Below, piece after piece: positions 11,260-23,663 of a stretch of 64,000 bases of DNA. A model generated the notes under the pieces. The model worked only from the letters and a program-made list of their open reading frames with translations, was not told where the DNA came from and searched no databases. The position numbers and the translations under genes are program-made. This DNA comes from Piezodorus guildinii (Eukaryota; Arthropoda; Insecta; Hemiptera; Pentatomidae): positions 50,883,917 to 50,947,916 of the forward strand of contig CM041297.1 in assembly GCA_023052935.1 (NCBI GenBank). The letters are read 5' to 3'. Every line of letters begins with the position of its first letter. Positions within the stretch are counted from its first letter, which is position 1.

Positions 11260-11540
11260 TTAATTAAAATTATAGTCTTTATAATTCAATAATTGTTTCT
11301 TGAGAAAATCAAAAACAAATTTATTCGATTCATCTCTATTACCCAGTACTGTTGATATATTTGGGTTCAGTCCCATTTTATTCAGGTGCAGAGAATAATA
11401 TGGGCATTCTTGAATCATATACCGAATAAGAATTCTGAAGGTTACATCAGAATGTTGGAACCGGGGCACGGGCTCCCGATTGAAAAGGTACGAGTCCGTC
11501 ACCAGCGGGTGTCTTTGTCTCAGTCAGGTCAAGGTTTCAG
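11260..11540 (-). pseudogene. LINE ORF2 C-terminal remnant (L3)
   Basis: Minus-strand frame reading LVTDSYLFNREPVP, then a degraded zinc knuckle PRFQHSDVTFRILIRYMIQ followed by ECPYY, then NKFVFDFLKKQLLNYK. The order SYL-NRE-P-knuckle-ECP matches the region after RNase H in I/R1/Jockey-type LINEs. Two of the expected cysteines and the histidine are replaced (CX2C is now FQHS and the His position is Tyr), so the protein end is defunct. The downstream sequence is A+T-rich with a weak tail. Confidence 0.7.
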
Positions 11541-11779
11541 AGATAATTTATTTACCAAATGAAAATTATAAAAAAAAAAATCGTCCATCATTCATTTTTA
11601 TTTTCTTATTTACTATAATGGAGATATATTTAGCCAATTATTGCTCCGAAATATAAGCCAGAAATAAATAGTTTTCAGGCCAACTTATATGAGACTTGAA
11701 TCGTAAGCCATTTTATCATATTTTTACTAAAAGTAAAAAAGTGTTAATATATAGGATATAGTGTTACTAGCCGAGAGTG
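11541..11779. other. Short spacer
   Basis: A+T-rich, nothing recognised. Confidence 0.4.
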
Positions 11780-11985
11780 TCATTCTAGACTCTTAAAATA
11801 AATATAAACTTCATCATTATAAACTATTTTATTATTGATTGTCAATATTATCCCCAAATAGTTAAAGCTTCCCACTGCTCTTCGATTGTAGTTTTGTAGA
11901 TTAACAAATTTATCGACTTTACACAGCTTCCTCGAAGTAAATATGCAAATGGTCTTTTGTTCATTAAATTGCAGATAAACCATCT
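11780..11985 (-). pseudogene. LINE reverse transcriptase palm fragment (L4)
   Basis: Minus-strand fragment reading LQFNEQKTICIFTSRK and FNYLGIILTINNKI. These resemble the region after the RT active site, LxxNxxKT...FxYLGxxI, typical of RTE/CR1-type LINEs. Nothing of the catalytic YADD box is present within the fragment. It is separate from, and in opposite orientation to, the neighbouring remnant at 12005-12205. Confidence 0.6.
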
Positions 11986-12004
11986 ATTTTACAAAGTTTG
12001 ATAA

Positions 12005-12205
12005 AAAATCGTTTCCTTCCGCTCGGAAGAAGACCCCGTTGTCGCCCAAAAATCCTCTTTGAGGATTATATCCAGAGAATAGGAGCCAAAAGAGGGAATA
12101 CCTTAGCCCAAAAAAAAAGGACTGGTTGAAACCGAGAAAATTGGCCCCTATGGATCGAGACCTCTCTGCGCTAGATGGCACAAAAGAAGGAGCAAAAGAA
12201 GAAGA
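12005..12205 (+). pseudogene. LINE ORF2 extreme C-terminus (L5)
   Basis: Across two frames the plus strand reads RPRRRP, then DYIQRIGAKRGNTLAQA, then DRDLSALDGTKEGAKEEE. This is the familiar GRPR-x-W-x-D...DR..W.. tail of RTE-like LINE polymerases, broken by indels. It ends in GAAGAAG repeats and abuts a 22-base T run at 12208-12229 that probably belongs to another insertion on the opposite strand. Confidence 0.6.
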
Positions 12206-12229
12206 AATTTTTTTTTTTTTTTTTTTTTT

Positions 12230-13532
12230 CGTATATATTACAATTTGTCATAATAGACAATAATAATAGTGCTACAGGATCTCATTCATACAATATTTAC
12301 AATATAAATAAAAGGAAAGTCAAATTACATAAAATTAAATCAAAATAAATAAACGTATACAATAACAAAATTAAGTAAAATTAAAATTAAAATTAAGAAT
12401 ATATATATTAATTGGTTATTGGATGGACAAAAAGTCATTGGATAGACGGGATTTGAAGGTCGGAAGGGTATTTGAGATACGAATATAACAATAATAGGAA
12501 TTGCTTAAGGATGGAAATCGACGTGGGACTCATGGCTTGTTTACGATTTATACAGCCATCACTGTGAATTTCAAGGCTACATAGATATCATACATTGGGG
12601 AAATTATTTATTCATTGAATGTATCTGATGTAATCGTTAATTTATCTAAACATAGCTAATTGTTTACGAAAGAGATCAATGCCATAAGAACCAGACGTTA
12701 GATTGAATTTATTCCAAGTTAGTAAGCCAGCTTTGACTGACCCTTCTATAAATCTATCCTGACGCCGAAGAGGCGATTATTCTTCTGCCGGCGGATATAA
12801 CAAGCGAAAGATAACCCAGCTCCCTGGGGATAACATTTAATATCGGAAGTCGGACTGTGTAAGTGGATAATCCAGGAGGAGCCAGCATTTTAAATATTTA
12901 GGAGGCCGAGGAGGGGGCGGGAAATGGAGCGGGGAGGGGGAAAGAACCGAGGGTCTCTCCTCCCCCTAATTGACGATATGCTCTCAGGCTTTAATCTTAT
13001 TCTCGGTCCTCCCTACTTTATTTAAAATTATTCCACTTCTTCTTCTTCTTCGGAGGGTGGCTCCTATCGAGAATAACAAGCAATTTACTCCGGCCTCCTT
13101 TATAAGGAATGGGGGGAGAGCTCTTTTCCCCTTCGCTCGCTAATAAATCCCTGTCAGGAACAAACCCGTCTCAGCGCTATTTTTGATTTTCTTAGAGGCC
13201 TTCTTCGTCTCTTTCCCTATAATAATGATATTATAAAACTGTAGTGTTCTTTTAGTATGGTAATGAAGTTCGTTCTTAATGTAATCGCATATATTACATT
13301 ATATCAATAAATATAAGTTCAACGAAGAACCTTCTAGTAAGTTAAATCTAATTTTGTCTATTATTTTTAGTTCTTTTCACATCTAAAGCTGTATTCACAT
13401 CATTCCCGAATCTTTTTTAATCGAGCATGACTTTGTTGAAACTAAAAATATATTTCCCTTTACTTGCTTAGTTATGGAAATACTATGCTGGTTAGACTCT
13501 AAGTTAATTTTGTATTAAACTATATGTTGTAA
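12230..13532. other. Spacer with GC-rich block
   Basis: The 12700-13200 stretch is clearly less A+T-rich than its surroundings, with G-rich runs at 12900-12955 and C/T-rich runs at 12950-13130. It contains no open frame or repeat that I recognise. The first 200 bases may be an A+T-rich retroposon end, given the T run just before them. Confidence 0.4.
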
Positions 13533-13830
13533 ATGCAAAAAAAGTTAATGGCACTAGAAATGGATTTCTGGAGAATATGTGCCATATCTGGGCTGCAGAA
13601 GGTCCAAAATGAGGTAATAAGAAACAAGGTAGGAGCTGAACTCTTGAATACCGGCCTGAGAAAAGAAGATGACGAGGAAAACCTCGGAAGCAATGGACAC
13701 AATAAATCAGAAAAAAAATGGTGGCTAAGGTCTGAGAGAGGAGGATTGAGCAGGAGATATTAGAGAGAAAATGTGTTGAGGATCGGGATGCGAGGAAGTT
13801 TGCAAAAACCTGATAAGACAAAGACAAATA
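13533..13830 (+). pseudogene. LINE ORF2 C-terminal remnant (L6)
   Basis: The plus strand reads KLMALEMDFWRICAISGLQ and VQNEVIRNKVGAE, then, after a frameshift, GKPRKQWTQ and later CVEDRDARKFAKT. This is the order ALEMDFWRR...RNEVIR...GRPR-x-W...DR..WR of RTE-like LINE polymerases. A stop and indels break it. The 145-codon minus-strand frame over the same bases is a shadow. It ends near AATAATAATAA, a plausible tail. Confidence 0.75.
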
Positions 13831-13861
13831 ATAATAAAAAAATGAAGTATATATAAACATG

Positions 13862-14127
13862 TAACGTTTATAATCCATGAAACAGAGTTTGGGTTCAGTA
13901 CATATAGAGCTTCGTACTTTTTTAGTCCGACGGCTCTGCAATGAGCTGATTAGGTCGCTAAGTTTTTAGCTCACTTTTTGATTACCCACTTTAAAAGGTG
14001 GGTGTACCCCGAGATGGTCTCCATACCCTAAGGTCACCCAACGGCTGAAATAATGACTAAAATAGCCGGGATTCGAAGCCGGGACACAGGAAACTGTATA
14101 GTAGTACTCTACCTCGCTCATTTGTAT
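13862..14127 (-). mobile_element. tRNA-derived SINE, family B, degraded
   Basis: Same layout as the copy at 9656-9940. The minus strand carries the B-box-like GGCTTCGAATCCCGGC and the body segment with CATTGCAGAGCC in the plus orientation. No clear target duplication was found. Confidence 0.75.
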
Positions 14128-15629
14128 AGATATATTAAACTTAATTTCTCCATCCTTACCTTTTACAAGAAACATGACAGTCAGCAAATGGGCTCGAGAA
14201 GGAAAGTGCCTCCCTTCCTACACTTTAATTTAGCAGAGGAGGTCTCACAACCAGCTACTTTTTAGCCTAATACTAATACGTATTTCTGCTACAATGTCAT
14301 TTATAAGTCTATTTTCATGTTAGTTAAATTTGCTATGAAACGTAAACAGAGCGATCGTATGCGTTGATCGATTTTTAGTTGTTGTAAATCAGTATATAGG
14401 GTTTTGTTGTTTACTTGCCATATTAATGTATTTTTATTATAGTTTAATATCAATTAGTTGTTAATGTATTAATATTTATTGTTGGAATTACCCTAAAAAC
14501 GTTTGGATAGTCAAGACAAGTATAAGTACGTTGGTCATTTGGAAAAATATTCAGAACTAAGTTTGCTTTGCTTGGTTTGCTTGATTGGACCATAGTTTGG
14601 AAAATTTGTTATCTTATCTGTAGCATCTCTACTCATACTGATATTACTTTTTCTTTTGAACGAAACTTTATTGAACATTATTATACATCAATGAGTTTGA
14701 ATGATACGGTACAGTTTGGTTTGTTTGGCTTTAAATAAAAACCACCGAACCATCGTAAATCCTCCAGCTAATGAATAATAATAGTAATAATCATATAAAA
14801 TATTTCTTCGTATTAAAGAACCACGCACTACAATGTAAATCTTTTTCGTATTTCTGTTGTATGTTACAGTTCATTTAAAGTTATTTCTTTCTAGAGCCTT
14901 AATGAAAAAGGTCCCACATCTAGTACTTTCAAGTATCCTTATGAATTATTATTAATAATAATTCATTATTCAATCATCACTTAACAATCGTTTCATAAAC
15001 ATTATACACGGATATACTAATTTTGAGTTAAGTAATTATTACTTAAATGATTATGTAATTAATAAGGATTTAAGATTACTCAGTGAATCAGAAAGAGAAA
15101 AGAAAAGAAAATTATGAGTAATGAAACAGGCTCATTTCGAATAAATTTCAGTTTGGTTCGATAATATTTAGGATTTTTATTCAATTGTAACTTTGACACG
15201 GTACAAGTGATGTCAGATCAGAAAATTATTATTGGCCTAAAAATTAAGATCATCTAAAACAGTTCATCAGATTCAGGTCAAAGTGAGGTCCAGACATGAA
15301 GTGATGAGCGTAGAGGAAGGTGATAGTCCAGAAAGCAGTGAACCGGACAGGGTAATATTGGTGAGGGGATTAGTTCCAAAATTGGATGGTACTTAAAGTA
15401 GTTACTACTACATTACGGACAAAATGACTAAGCATTGACAATACAAACGACATAATAGACATTTTTTGAATGAAAAATATTTTCGAGTGAAAAAAATGAC
15501 TTACAATACATGAACAATTAGGAAAAAACTAAAAAAAAATATAACGAAATCATTAATATTTTAAAAAAATATTAAAAAAATGCAGACTTCAATTATATAT
15601 ATTATAGTAATTGATTCTTCATTTAACGT
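14128..15629. other. Unassigned spacer
   Basis: A+T-rich to mixed. A 24-base perfect palindrome centred near 14953 is the only structure noted. Nothing coding seen. Confidence 0.4.
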
Positions 15630-15868
15630 TACGTTATGTAACTGTGGTTGATTTGACGAAGCTGCTGTGGGGGTCTTATATTTTGCATATTCAGGTTTAA
15701 TTATGATAGAGATCTTCAATGATTAGCTGATATCACACAGGCTCAGAAACGCTTTTGATAAAAAGGCATAATCAAGGATTTTTGACTCACCCAAAAAAAA
15801 ACCTAGAGTCATCTGTTGGGTTAGATCCCACTAACTTGGCCATAAAAGGCTGTAATGCTTGATACAAT
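15630..15868 (-). mobile_element. tRNA-derived SINE, family A, strongly degraded
   Basis: Recognisable by TTTGACGAAG (inverted 3' end), GGTTTAATTATGATAGAGATC, ATCACACAGGCTC and GGCATAATCAAGGATTTTT in the same order as in better copies at 18868 and 61640. The tRNA-like head is badly eroded. Confidence 0.65.
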
Positions 15869-16636
15869 TGAGATCAATCGTACATGTGTATCTTGGATAT
15901 TGTCAAAAGAATGCTAACGTTTAATTAGCCTTTTTTACCTACCGATTATAAATTAAAACTTTTCTTATAAATATAAATAAAAACGATAATAATGAGATTT
16001 AAAAAAAATATATCATATCACAATCAGTATTCGTTTCTAACATAATAAAAACTTAATGTAATTACTTGTAATAAAAAATGTATTAATATTAAATCCAGTA
16101 TCCATTATATATTATCTTTCTTCGAGAAGGTCAACTGTTTAAGCGTCATCTTATTTATTTGTACTCGAGTTGGTTAGTTGTTGATTTATATTGTTAATCC
16201 TTGAATTTGAAAGACATAGCGAGCGAGGAGATAAATAAAATATTCCAGGGAAACAATTTAATGACTCCATGATTATTTTAATTATATATGCTAATGGCAT
16301 GCAAGCTACAGCTACAATTCCAAAAATATTAGATAAATCTCGTATTTAGAAAATAAGAAACATTGTTTCAAATAATGATAGACAAGAATAAAATAATCTC
16401 TAATACTAAAAATAAAAAAAAACATCAAAGTTTGGATAGAACAAAATATCTACTATAGACAAGTAGCAGTGTGCTATAAGATGTAGTGAAGGATGAAAAA
16501 TGTGTAGCAAGGAATAAGGTAATTAAAGTTAGTTAGTTTAAAATAGTTATGACAAATTGCTGAGCTTCATTTTTCAAAGAAAAATATTTAAATAATGTAA
16601 TTTTATTCTATAATGAAAGTATAAATAAATTGTTTC
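15869..16636. other. A+T-rich spacer
   Basis: No gene, repeat or RNA signature recognised. Confidence 0.45.
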
Positions 16637-16669
16637 AGTCTTGAAAATGGGGAAACAACCCCGAAACGT
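16637..16669 (+). other. CTTGAAAATG-stem-CGAAACGT motif, copy 3
   Basis: AGTCTTGAAAATG then GGGG-AAACAA-CCCC, a perfect four-base-pair hairpin, then GAAACGTCG. Best-formed of the plus-strand copies. Confidence 0.6.
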
Positions 16670-17639
16670 CGACTAGGATGAAAAAATGTTAAAAGACTTG
16701 TGAAATAAAGTGATTAGATGATGAATGGAAGGTAGTATGTGCTTTTTTAAATGTTCCAATTAAGAAAACTGACAAAAAAATAAAAAAGAAAAGAAAAAAA
16801 AAATATCTACTATGATGGAAAAAAGTGATGGTTTTAATAACAATACTTAGTAATAAACGTCCAGATGGTTTCTGAGATAGCAGCTGGGGGAAAATATTAT
16901 GTATTTATTCAAACTAGAACTATCCGATAGAAAATTAAGGAATTTGACTTTCAAACTTGAGCAGCAAATAGCTACAATAGAGCAGTTAGACTAGCCTATT
17001 ATTCGGTAGCCGAAACCAGTCCTCAATGGGCTAGACACGCTTTTTTACAGGTTTTTTTTACTGGTCTCGCCCATTCATCCTGTTCACTTGGCTCCGAGAA
17101 CAGGTGGGATAGTCAGGCTCGTGCCTTTTGTGTTTTTTTTTGTTGTTGATTTTTTCATATAATAGCCATTCTATTAAATTAGTTTAATTCAGACCACGCT
17201 TCAGTCTGATTATAGTTACCTCTTAATTATAGATTACTCAGAAATATATCATATATTGTATATATTAATGTATCATATATAAATCTAAACCTCATTAGGC
17301 CGGAGTATACCGGGGTGTAAGTCGTATTTTAGTACAGAATGCATTATTCTGTTGAATGACCACTTACTAAATGCATACGTTTAATAAAACTATATTTAAT
17401 TTATATAGAATTTGCATGAACATTGATTTATATTTTGAAGTATATAGAAAATATTAATAGACTTAAAATATGGGTTAGATCCATGGATCGAGAAGGTCAT
17501 AAAAAGTATGTAATCATGGCTGTTAAGGAAAATTATAAAAAGTTGGTCTGTTAGGTTTCTCGTATAATTGTAAGTATATGATTGTTATTGTAATGTGTTA
17601 ATCTAGAATTTAAGTTTTTACAGTTGTTTTGTTTATTTA
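16670..17639. other. Unassigned spacer
   Basis: A more mixed region at 16860-17120 has no sustained frame. The remainder is A+T-rich. Confidence 0.4.
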
Positions 17640-17905
17640 TTTGACGTCACTGCTTCTGTGGCTAAACCGAGTATGCAACAATGGGAGTACTAAATTTTGA
17701 TTTTCCAGATTTAATTAGGATCCACATTTAATCTTTAACGAGTACCTGATATCACACAGGCACCGGAACACCATTATACGCCCACTTTGAAGGACGGAAT
17801 AACCAATGATTTTCGTTATTTTTAAAAACTCCAGCCAGGTTTGAACCCACGAGCTTGTTCATAGAATGGCTGTTTGTTTTGTTTAGGCATTACACCACTG
17901 GCTTT
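17640..17905 (-). mobile_element. tRNA-derived SINE, family A
   Basis: Inverted copy. GACGTCACT at its 3' end, ACAATGGGAGTACTAAATTT, GAGTACCTGATATCACACAG and GAAGGACGGAATAACC follow the family order, and the head retains a B-box-like TTTGAACCCAC. Diverged at many sites. Confidence 0.8.
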
Positions 17906-18867
17906 TATTGTTGTATTAATTTTTTTATTTGTTAAAATAATTTAGTCTAGGTATGTAAAGTTACTAATCAAAATTTTATAGGTGACAAAAGGAATTCAGT
18001 CGCATTGATGTGAAAATGGTAGGACGCCAGATTTCGGAAATATTGTTTTCGAAGGATATGGTTCGATCAAACGTTATTCCCAGATTTCTAACGGTCGGGT
18101 AGAATTTTAAAGGATAACAATTAAGTAATAGAGTCAGTATATAAGGAAAAGTTTTTAAGAATTAAAAGGTATAATTTAAATAATTATTTCAAATTAACTA
18201 TTTTTAGCATTCCTTCTGAATTAAAAATTAAATCTGACAGCTAATATATAATATACAATCAGTATCATTTACTGCTCCTAACGAATCACTAACTAGGATT
18301 TATAGTTGGAAGACATAGCATCTTGGGGTAACTAGTAAAATGGCGACTAGGGGAAGAAAGAGGGGAGAGGCAGTGAGCCGTGGCTATTAAAAACAGAGAA
18401 AGGGTTGGAGGGGGTGGCGTCATATGGCCAACCCTTCCTCGGTTTTATTTCTCTTTTATAAAACAAAAACCTCGGCGGAATATGTTCTGCCTCTCCAAGT
18501 CCTAATTCCCAAATGCTACCCTTCTCCTCTGGGAAACAATCTGGGGATAACTTTTTATTATAACGCGATTAGGGGATTCATTTTGGGGTTCTGCCTGGCT
18601 AATTTCACTCAGTTATTTATAACTCTCTGGGAAAAAAACGTTTTTTTCTTATTAGTGTTTTACTTGAAGTAATATCTACGTGAACGGCATTGTGGCATTT
18701 TTATTTTATTCTTCCCTTAACCGATGATCTATCACCTGAGTAAGAATAGTTTAAACTATAATGATCCACTAGTTAAGGCTTCGATATTGATAACTAAATT
18801 ATTGGCTAGTACGAAATTCGTATTTTAAAAGTTCTGAAAAATATTTTTTTTTTAGAATATTTTTGTT
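17906..18867. other. Unassigned spacer with GC-richer block
   Basis: The part at 18320-18610 is GC-richer and contains an 82-codon frame (18424-18672) with no recognisable motif. I do not call a gene. Confidence 0.4.
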
Positions 18868-19143
18868 TTGTTTGTTTATTCGTTTAACGTCACTTTATGC
18901 TGCTAAGGACGATGCCACAGTGGGAGTCCTAAATTTCGCCTATCCAGGGTTTATTAGGATAGGGATCATTAACGAGTACCTAACATCGCACAGGCTCGGG
19001 ACCCCCTTTTAACGTCCCTTCCGAAGGACGGCATAACTAAGGATTTTTTACTCCAATTAAAAAATCCTAGACCACCTGCGGGTTTGAACCCGTGACCTTT
19101 GGCATAGGAGGCTGTTATGCTCGCCACCCAGAGGCTGCGTTGA
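18868..19143 (-). mobile_element. tRNA-derived SINE, family A, within left arm
   Basis: Inverted SINE with clear head. On the minus strand GGCGAGCATAACAGCC (box A region) and CACGGGTTCAAACCCGC (box B region), then GCCGTCCTTCGGAAGGGACG and GAGCCTGTGCGATG. It is the duplicate of the SINE at 24106-24383, so it was copied as part of the arm and not inserted independently. Confidence 0.85.
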
Positions 19144-19946
19144 ATTTCTTATCCATATTCATTTTAATAAACTTCATCTATTATTTTACACTGTTATTTT
19201 TATATACCTACTTATAAATAGTATAACATATGATAAAAACCTCTGAAATATAGCTTCATTGGATGTCATTTCTTTAGTAATTCAATTATTGTAGAAAAGG
19301 TTTTATTTTTTTAAACACATTATTTATGCTATTAACCTTATAAGTTTATATGCTTATGTCATCGTTTACTACTTTCGATTCTGTACTTCTAGTAACTTAA
19401 CCAGACAAACACTTACACATTCTAACCCATTAATACAAAACATGGACAGTACCGACCAGCCTCAGAATCCCTCAAAGGCTGAAAAGAAATTGGATGAAGG
19501 ATCTCCTGACATATATATGAAATGGAATTTTTTAAATACAGTAAGAAATAAAAATAGATTGTTAAAGAATTAGTTACATTGAGTTTCATTAGAATCTTGT
19601 GTTTCATTAATCTATTATATACGATAATCAGTTTTATATCGTATATAAAATATAACGATATATTTTTAAAATCTTTTGCTTTCCAACAGTATATTATACA
19701 TCTATATTACGGTTTTAAGTCCAAAAACACAACAATTTCATTAAAAAAATATTTTTGATCGTTTCTCCTTAAGTTGGACATTTGATTCGATTAAATTATA
19801 TATTTGAAATTCTGTTTTTTTATCAATAATAAAAACATGATATGGTTATTCTTATATAACCTACAAAAATAAAGGTATTTTAGAAGAAGAAAATTTAAAG
19901 TATCAGCATTTAAGCTCTGTCAGACTATTCCAATCAGGATGAAACC
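18868..19946 (-). repeat. Left arm of a ~1.1-kb inverted duplication
   Basis: Near-complete reverse complement of 23205-24383. The shared content is, from inside out, part of a family C repeat (GGTTTCATCCTGATTGG in both), about 370 bases of otherwise unique sequence, and a family A SINE ending at an A-rich tail. Compared with the right arm it lacks about 94 bases corresponding to roughly 23637-23728. Its inner end stops abruptly against a truncated SINE at 19947. Confidence 0.92.
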
Positions 19947-20158
19947 CACAGTGGGAGTCCTAAATTTCGCCTATCCAGGGTTTATTAGGATAGGGATCTT
20001 TAACGAGTACCTGACATCGCACAGGCTCAGATCCACCTTTTAACGTCTCCTCCGAAGGACGGCATAACTAAGGCCTAGGGCCACCCGCAGGTTTGAACCC
20101 GCGACCTTTGGCATAGAAAGCTGTCATGCTAGTTAGCAACTACGCTATGTTGGGCCCC
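19947..20158 (-). mobile_element. tRNA-derived SINE, family A, 3'-truncated
   Basis: Starts directly at the arm junction with CCACAGTGGGAGTCC, so its 3' end (expected CGATTAGCC...GTGACG) is missing. The head on the minus strand retains CGCGGGTTCAAACCTGC. The truncation marks the breakpoint of the inverted duplication. Confidence 0.85.
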
Positions 20159-22091
20159 CAAATATGTCAACATTATTGACTAAGTAAACGTGATTTTATA
20201 AACACAGAAAGGATTACATTGAAATGTTAAAAAAAACGCTACGAACCTATTTATGCAATACCAAAAATATAAGAATAAAAAATATTCCTGTATTTTGTTT
20301 TGACCTAAAGTTTTACCAACCTAAGAAGGTAAAAAAGTAAGGTCATATCAATGAGTTCTTGTTCTTATTAAGTTAAGAAAAAATTGTAGTTTTTAATAAT
20401 ATTAAAAATACTGCTAATATCTACAGACATTTTAGGTAAGCGAACATTGAACAAAGTTTTCTTACAAGCGATTACTTTTTACGTACTTCCCCTAAAAATA
20501 AAAAATAAAAAGTTGCCAGTATTAAGTATGTATTTTATAATGCTAAAACCGACTTCGTTACAAAATTTGAGAACACTTTTAGCTTTACCTCCGTGAAGTT
20601 CTAAATCCCTATTAATTGTATTTCATTATAATCATAAAAAAAAAGGCAATATTAATTTAATTTTTTTCGAAAGAGAGACAATTTTTATTGAAATGTTGGA
20701 GCTTAAGTACTTATTGGAGCGATAACAATCCATCTGGGAAAATTAACTGAAAGACAATACACAAACTTAAAAAAAAATAGTAAGAATGTATTTCTTTGAT
20801 ATATTACAGAAATTTATGAAAGCAAAAAAATATATATAACTACTAAGGACCAATCCAATCGAAACCGTCCAGATTATGCCGATGAATATTATTTATTATT
20901 TGGAGAATTTAAAACCATCTGGAGGACATCTTTCAGGATGAATGAAACTCAGGAATGCTCTACATATCGTTTCAATTTCACCAAATGTTGTAATTAATGA
21001 TTAATGTTTATTAAAATAAAAAAGAATGAGTGTCAAAATATTTAAAATAGGACGATTTCAAAAGGATTTAAAATTTGTGACGTAAGCCCTCTTCTGTTGT
21101 ATCATCAAGAAATCGTAGTAATTTTATTTATTGATACAAATGTATCTACCCTTAAAGGTTCAACAGCAGTCGAAATAAATTTATTTTTTTTCCAACTAAA
21201 GTACTAACATAGAATGTTAATTTTTATATGCGATTATAATTAAAACCCAAGGCTTTACGAATATTTTATGTTAAGGTTATTTAAAATTATTCCACAATGA
21301 CATCTCACGGACCTCTTAGACATCATCTGCGGACCCTCAGGGGTGTGTGGACCACTACATGGAACCACTGCTCTATAACGTATGTTTCCAGTGAAAATAC
21401 TAAACTGACCAGACAATACTTCTCTTTACTATTAAGACATCTAATTTATACTTTACAGCGAGTATTATATGCAGAATAAAGAAATAAATAATTTATGTAC
21501 GTGCTGAAGAGGCGTATTCCTCGATACCAGGGAAGTTATAAAAGGAGCAGAAGAGGATATACAATACATAAAGTAACAGTGACCACCCCCTACAATGCGG
21601 TCCTCTCAGATGAAATATGCAAACACGGCAACAGACAGAGGAAGGTTAAGCCCTCCCTGTTAGAACAAAGGAACTGTAAAACCCAAAGGAAAACACGAAG
21701 GGATGCTGTTTTTTACCCGAGGCACAACTCGCCGAGCATACTTTACGGCCCTTCTGGATCCTAGCATTCCTCTAAAGTCCATTGGTAGTAAACATATTTC
21801 ATGGCCGCGTTAGAGATTTTAATTGAAAATACTTGAGGGAGCTCCTCAGGGGAAGGGTTGAGGGCTACCCGGAGATCTGGGGGAGGTGACATTTGCACGG
21901 GTGTCAAATACAGTCGTTTTATGTGCGCGTCATAAATCAAAATTATTACATTTTCGTTTAATGGTCTGAACCATTGTTTTTAAAACTGCGATTGCATAAA
22001 AATTCGGAACCCATAACACCCAACTCTCACTACAATTTTTAAAATAATTTATTTTTAAATTTAATGATTTTTTTTTTTTAATCTCACCTTT
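20159..22091. other. Unassigned spacer
   Basis: Nearly 2 kb without recognisable elements. The stretch 21290-21900 is GC-richer and contains frames of 60 and 89 codons (21297-21479, 21495-21764) that show no known motif and are separated by stops. The rest is A+T-rich. Confidence 0.4.
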
Positions 22092-23663
22092 TTATTTTCA
22101 CTTACCTGTGAATGAAATATATAGCAAGATAATGAATTGCGACCGAATTTGAGTTTTCCCTGGAAAAACACGTTTTAAGGTCCAGTCCTATCCGCCATCG
22201 AAGAATCGAAGAAAATCGAAGAACTGGATTATTAAATTGAATCCCAATAAATCACATCAAATAACCTTTACTCTACGTCGTAAATCTATGACTTCCTGGC
22301 CCACCGTATCCTTTAACAATATCTTACTTACTCCTGTTGAACAGATCCGGTACTTAGGACTATAACCAGACAAACGCCTCACATGAAACCCTCATACTAG
22401 ACTGAAACGACAGGAAACTGCTCGTAGATACAGAATACTACAACACTTACTTGACAAACGCTCAAAACTTCCTACTTACTACAAAAAACTTATTTATATC
22501 ACAATTATCAGGCCTATTTGGACTTATGGCATTGAGCTATGGGGGTCCACTAAACCATCAAATTCCTCTCGCATCCAATCCCTGCAATCCAAGATCCTTC
22601 GAAAAATCCTTGATGCTCCATACTTTGTTACCAATAAAATTATCCATAAAGACCTAAATATCATATTAGTTGAAGACTTAGCCCGATCCAGATATACATA
22701 CATCCTTCCATTCCAAACTTCCTGCCCACTCAAACCCACTTATCCGTGACCTCTCCTCAACATCTATTCCTGACAATCCAAAGAGGCGACTAAAAAGAAG
22801 ATGGCCAAGAGATCTCTTACCATAAATTGGACATTTGGAGTTCTACCAATGGGTAGTTTCTTCACAGGACAATCATGTGTCTTAATCTCAAATCAATCCA
22901 ATTTACTTGTTGTATTGAATCAATACAGTTGTAAATTTCTTTAAATAAATAAATAAAAAAAAAAGGTCCCCTCAGTCCAAATGACCAGCTCCCGCAAAAA
23001 GGTCTGTGTTTGACGAATCTAGCGCGTAAACGAAATGTCGCATGAAACTGAAATTTCACATTTAAGACAAATATACGCCCGAGATGTCCACAGCAACTTT
23101 AAGAGCCACTTTATACCATGGATTTTGCACCTTTTTACGATTTTATCAAAAACAGTTAATACGATTATCGATGTAAAATTTAATGGGCTTTAATATAATG
23201 TAGGTTTCATCCTGATTGGAATAGTCTGACAGGGCTTAAATGCTCATACTTTAAATTTTCTTCTTCTAAAATACCTTTATTTTTGTAGGTTATATAAGAA
23301 TAACCACATCATGTTTTTATTATTGATAAAAAACAGAATTTCAAATATATAATTTAATCGAATCAAATATCCAACTTAAGGAGAAACGATCAGAAATATT
23401 TTTGTATGCAATTTTTGTGTTTTTGGGCTTAAAACAGAATACAGATGTAAAATATACTGTTGGAAAGCTAAAGATTTTAGAAATATATAATCTTATTCAC
23501 GAAATTGTGAAATTTGAACTGATTATCGTATATAATTATATAATAGATTAATGAAACATAAGATTCTAATGAAACTCAATGTAACTAATTCTTTAACAAT
23601 CTATTTTTATTTCTTACTTTATTTAAAAAATTCCATTTTAACAATGGAGATAAGTAAATTTCG
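22092..23663 (-). mobile_element. Family C repeat, interrupted by Jockey-like LINE J2
   Basis: Starts TTTTCACTTACC (22097 region), continues GAATTGCGACCGAATTTGAG, is split by J2 at 22184-22962, and resumes with AAATGACCAGCTCCCGCAAAA, ACGCCCGAGATGT and the body shared with the inverted duplication. It ends near AACAATGGAGATAAGTAAA, the degraded counterpart of the terminal inverted repeat. No coding frame. The same order of blocks occurs in the copies at 25391, 26771, 45641 and 63036. Confidence 0.75.
22184..22962 (+). pseudogene. Jockey-like LINE, 3' part of ORF2, inserted in family C (J2)
   Basis: The longest sense-strand Jockey-like copy. Across frames broken by a few stops it reads IRYLGL, PHTRLKRQE, LLDKRSKLPTYYKKLIYIT, IIRPIWTYGIELWGSTKPSN and SLQSKILRKILDAPYFVTNK. 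This is the thumb and C-terminal region of a Jockey-clade reverse transcriptase, downstream of the active site, which is absent. The 3' end has an AAATAAATAAATA tail. The 7-base direct repeat AAGGTCC at 22177-22183 and 22963-22969 marks the insertion into family C. Defective through 5' truncation and stops. Confidence 0.88.

Noticed and set aside
13504..13941. 145-codon minus-strand frame
   Set aside because: It is the complement of LINE remnant L6, whose plus-strand reading matches known LINE C-terminal motifs. The minus reading is low-complexity Phe/Ser/Leu.
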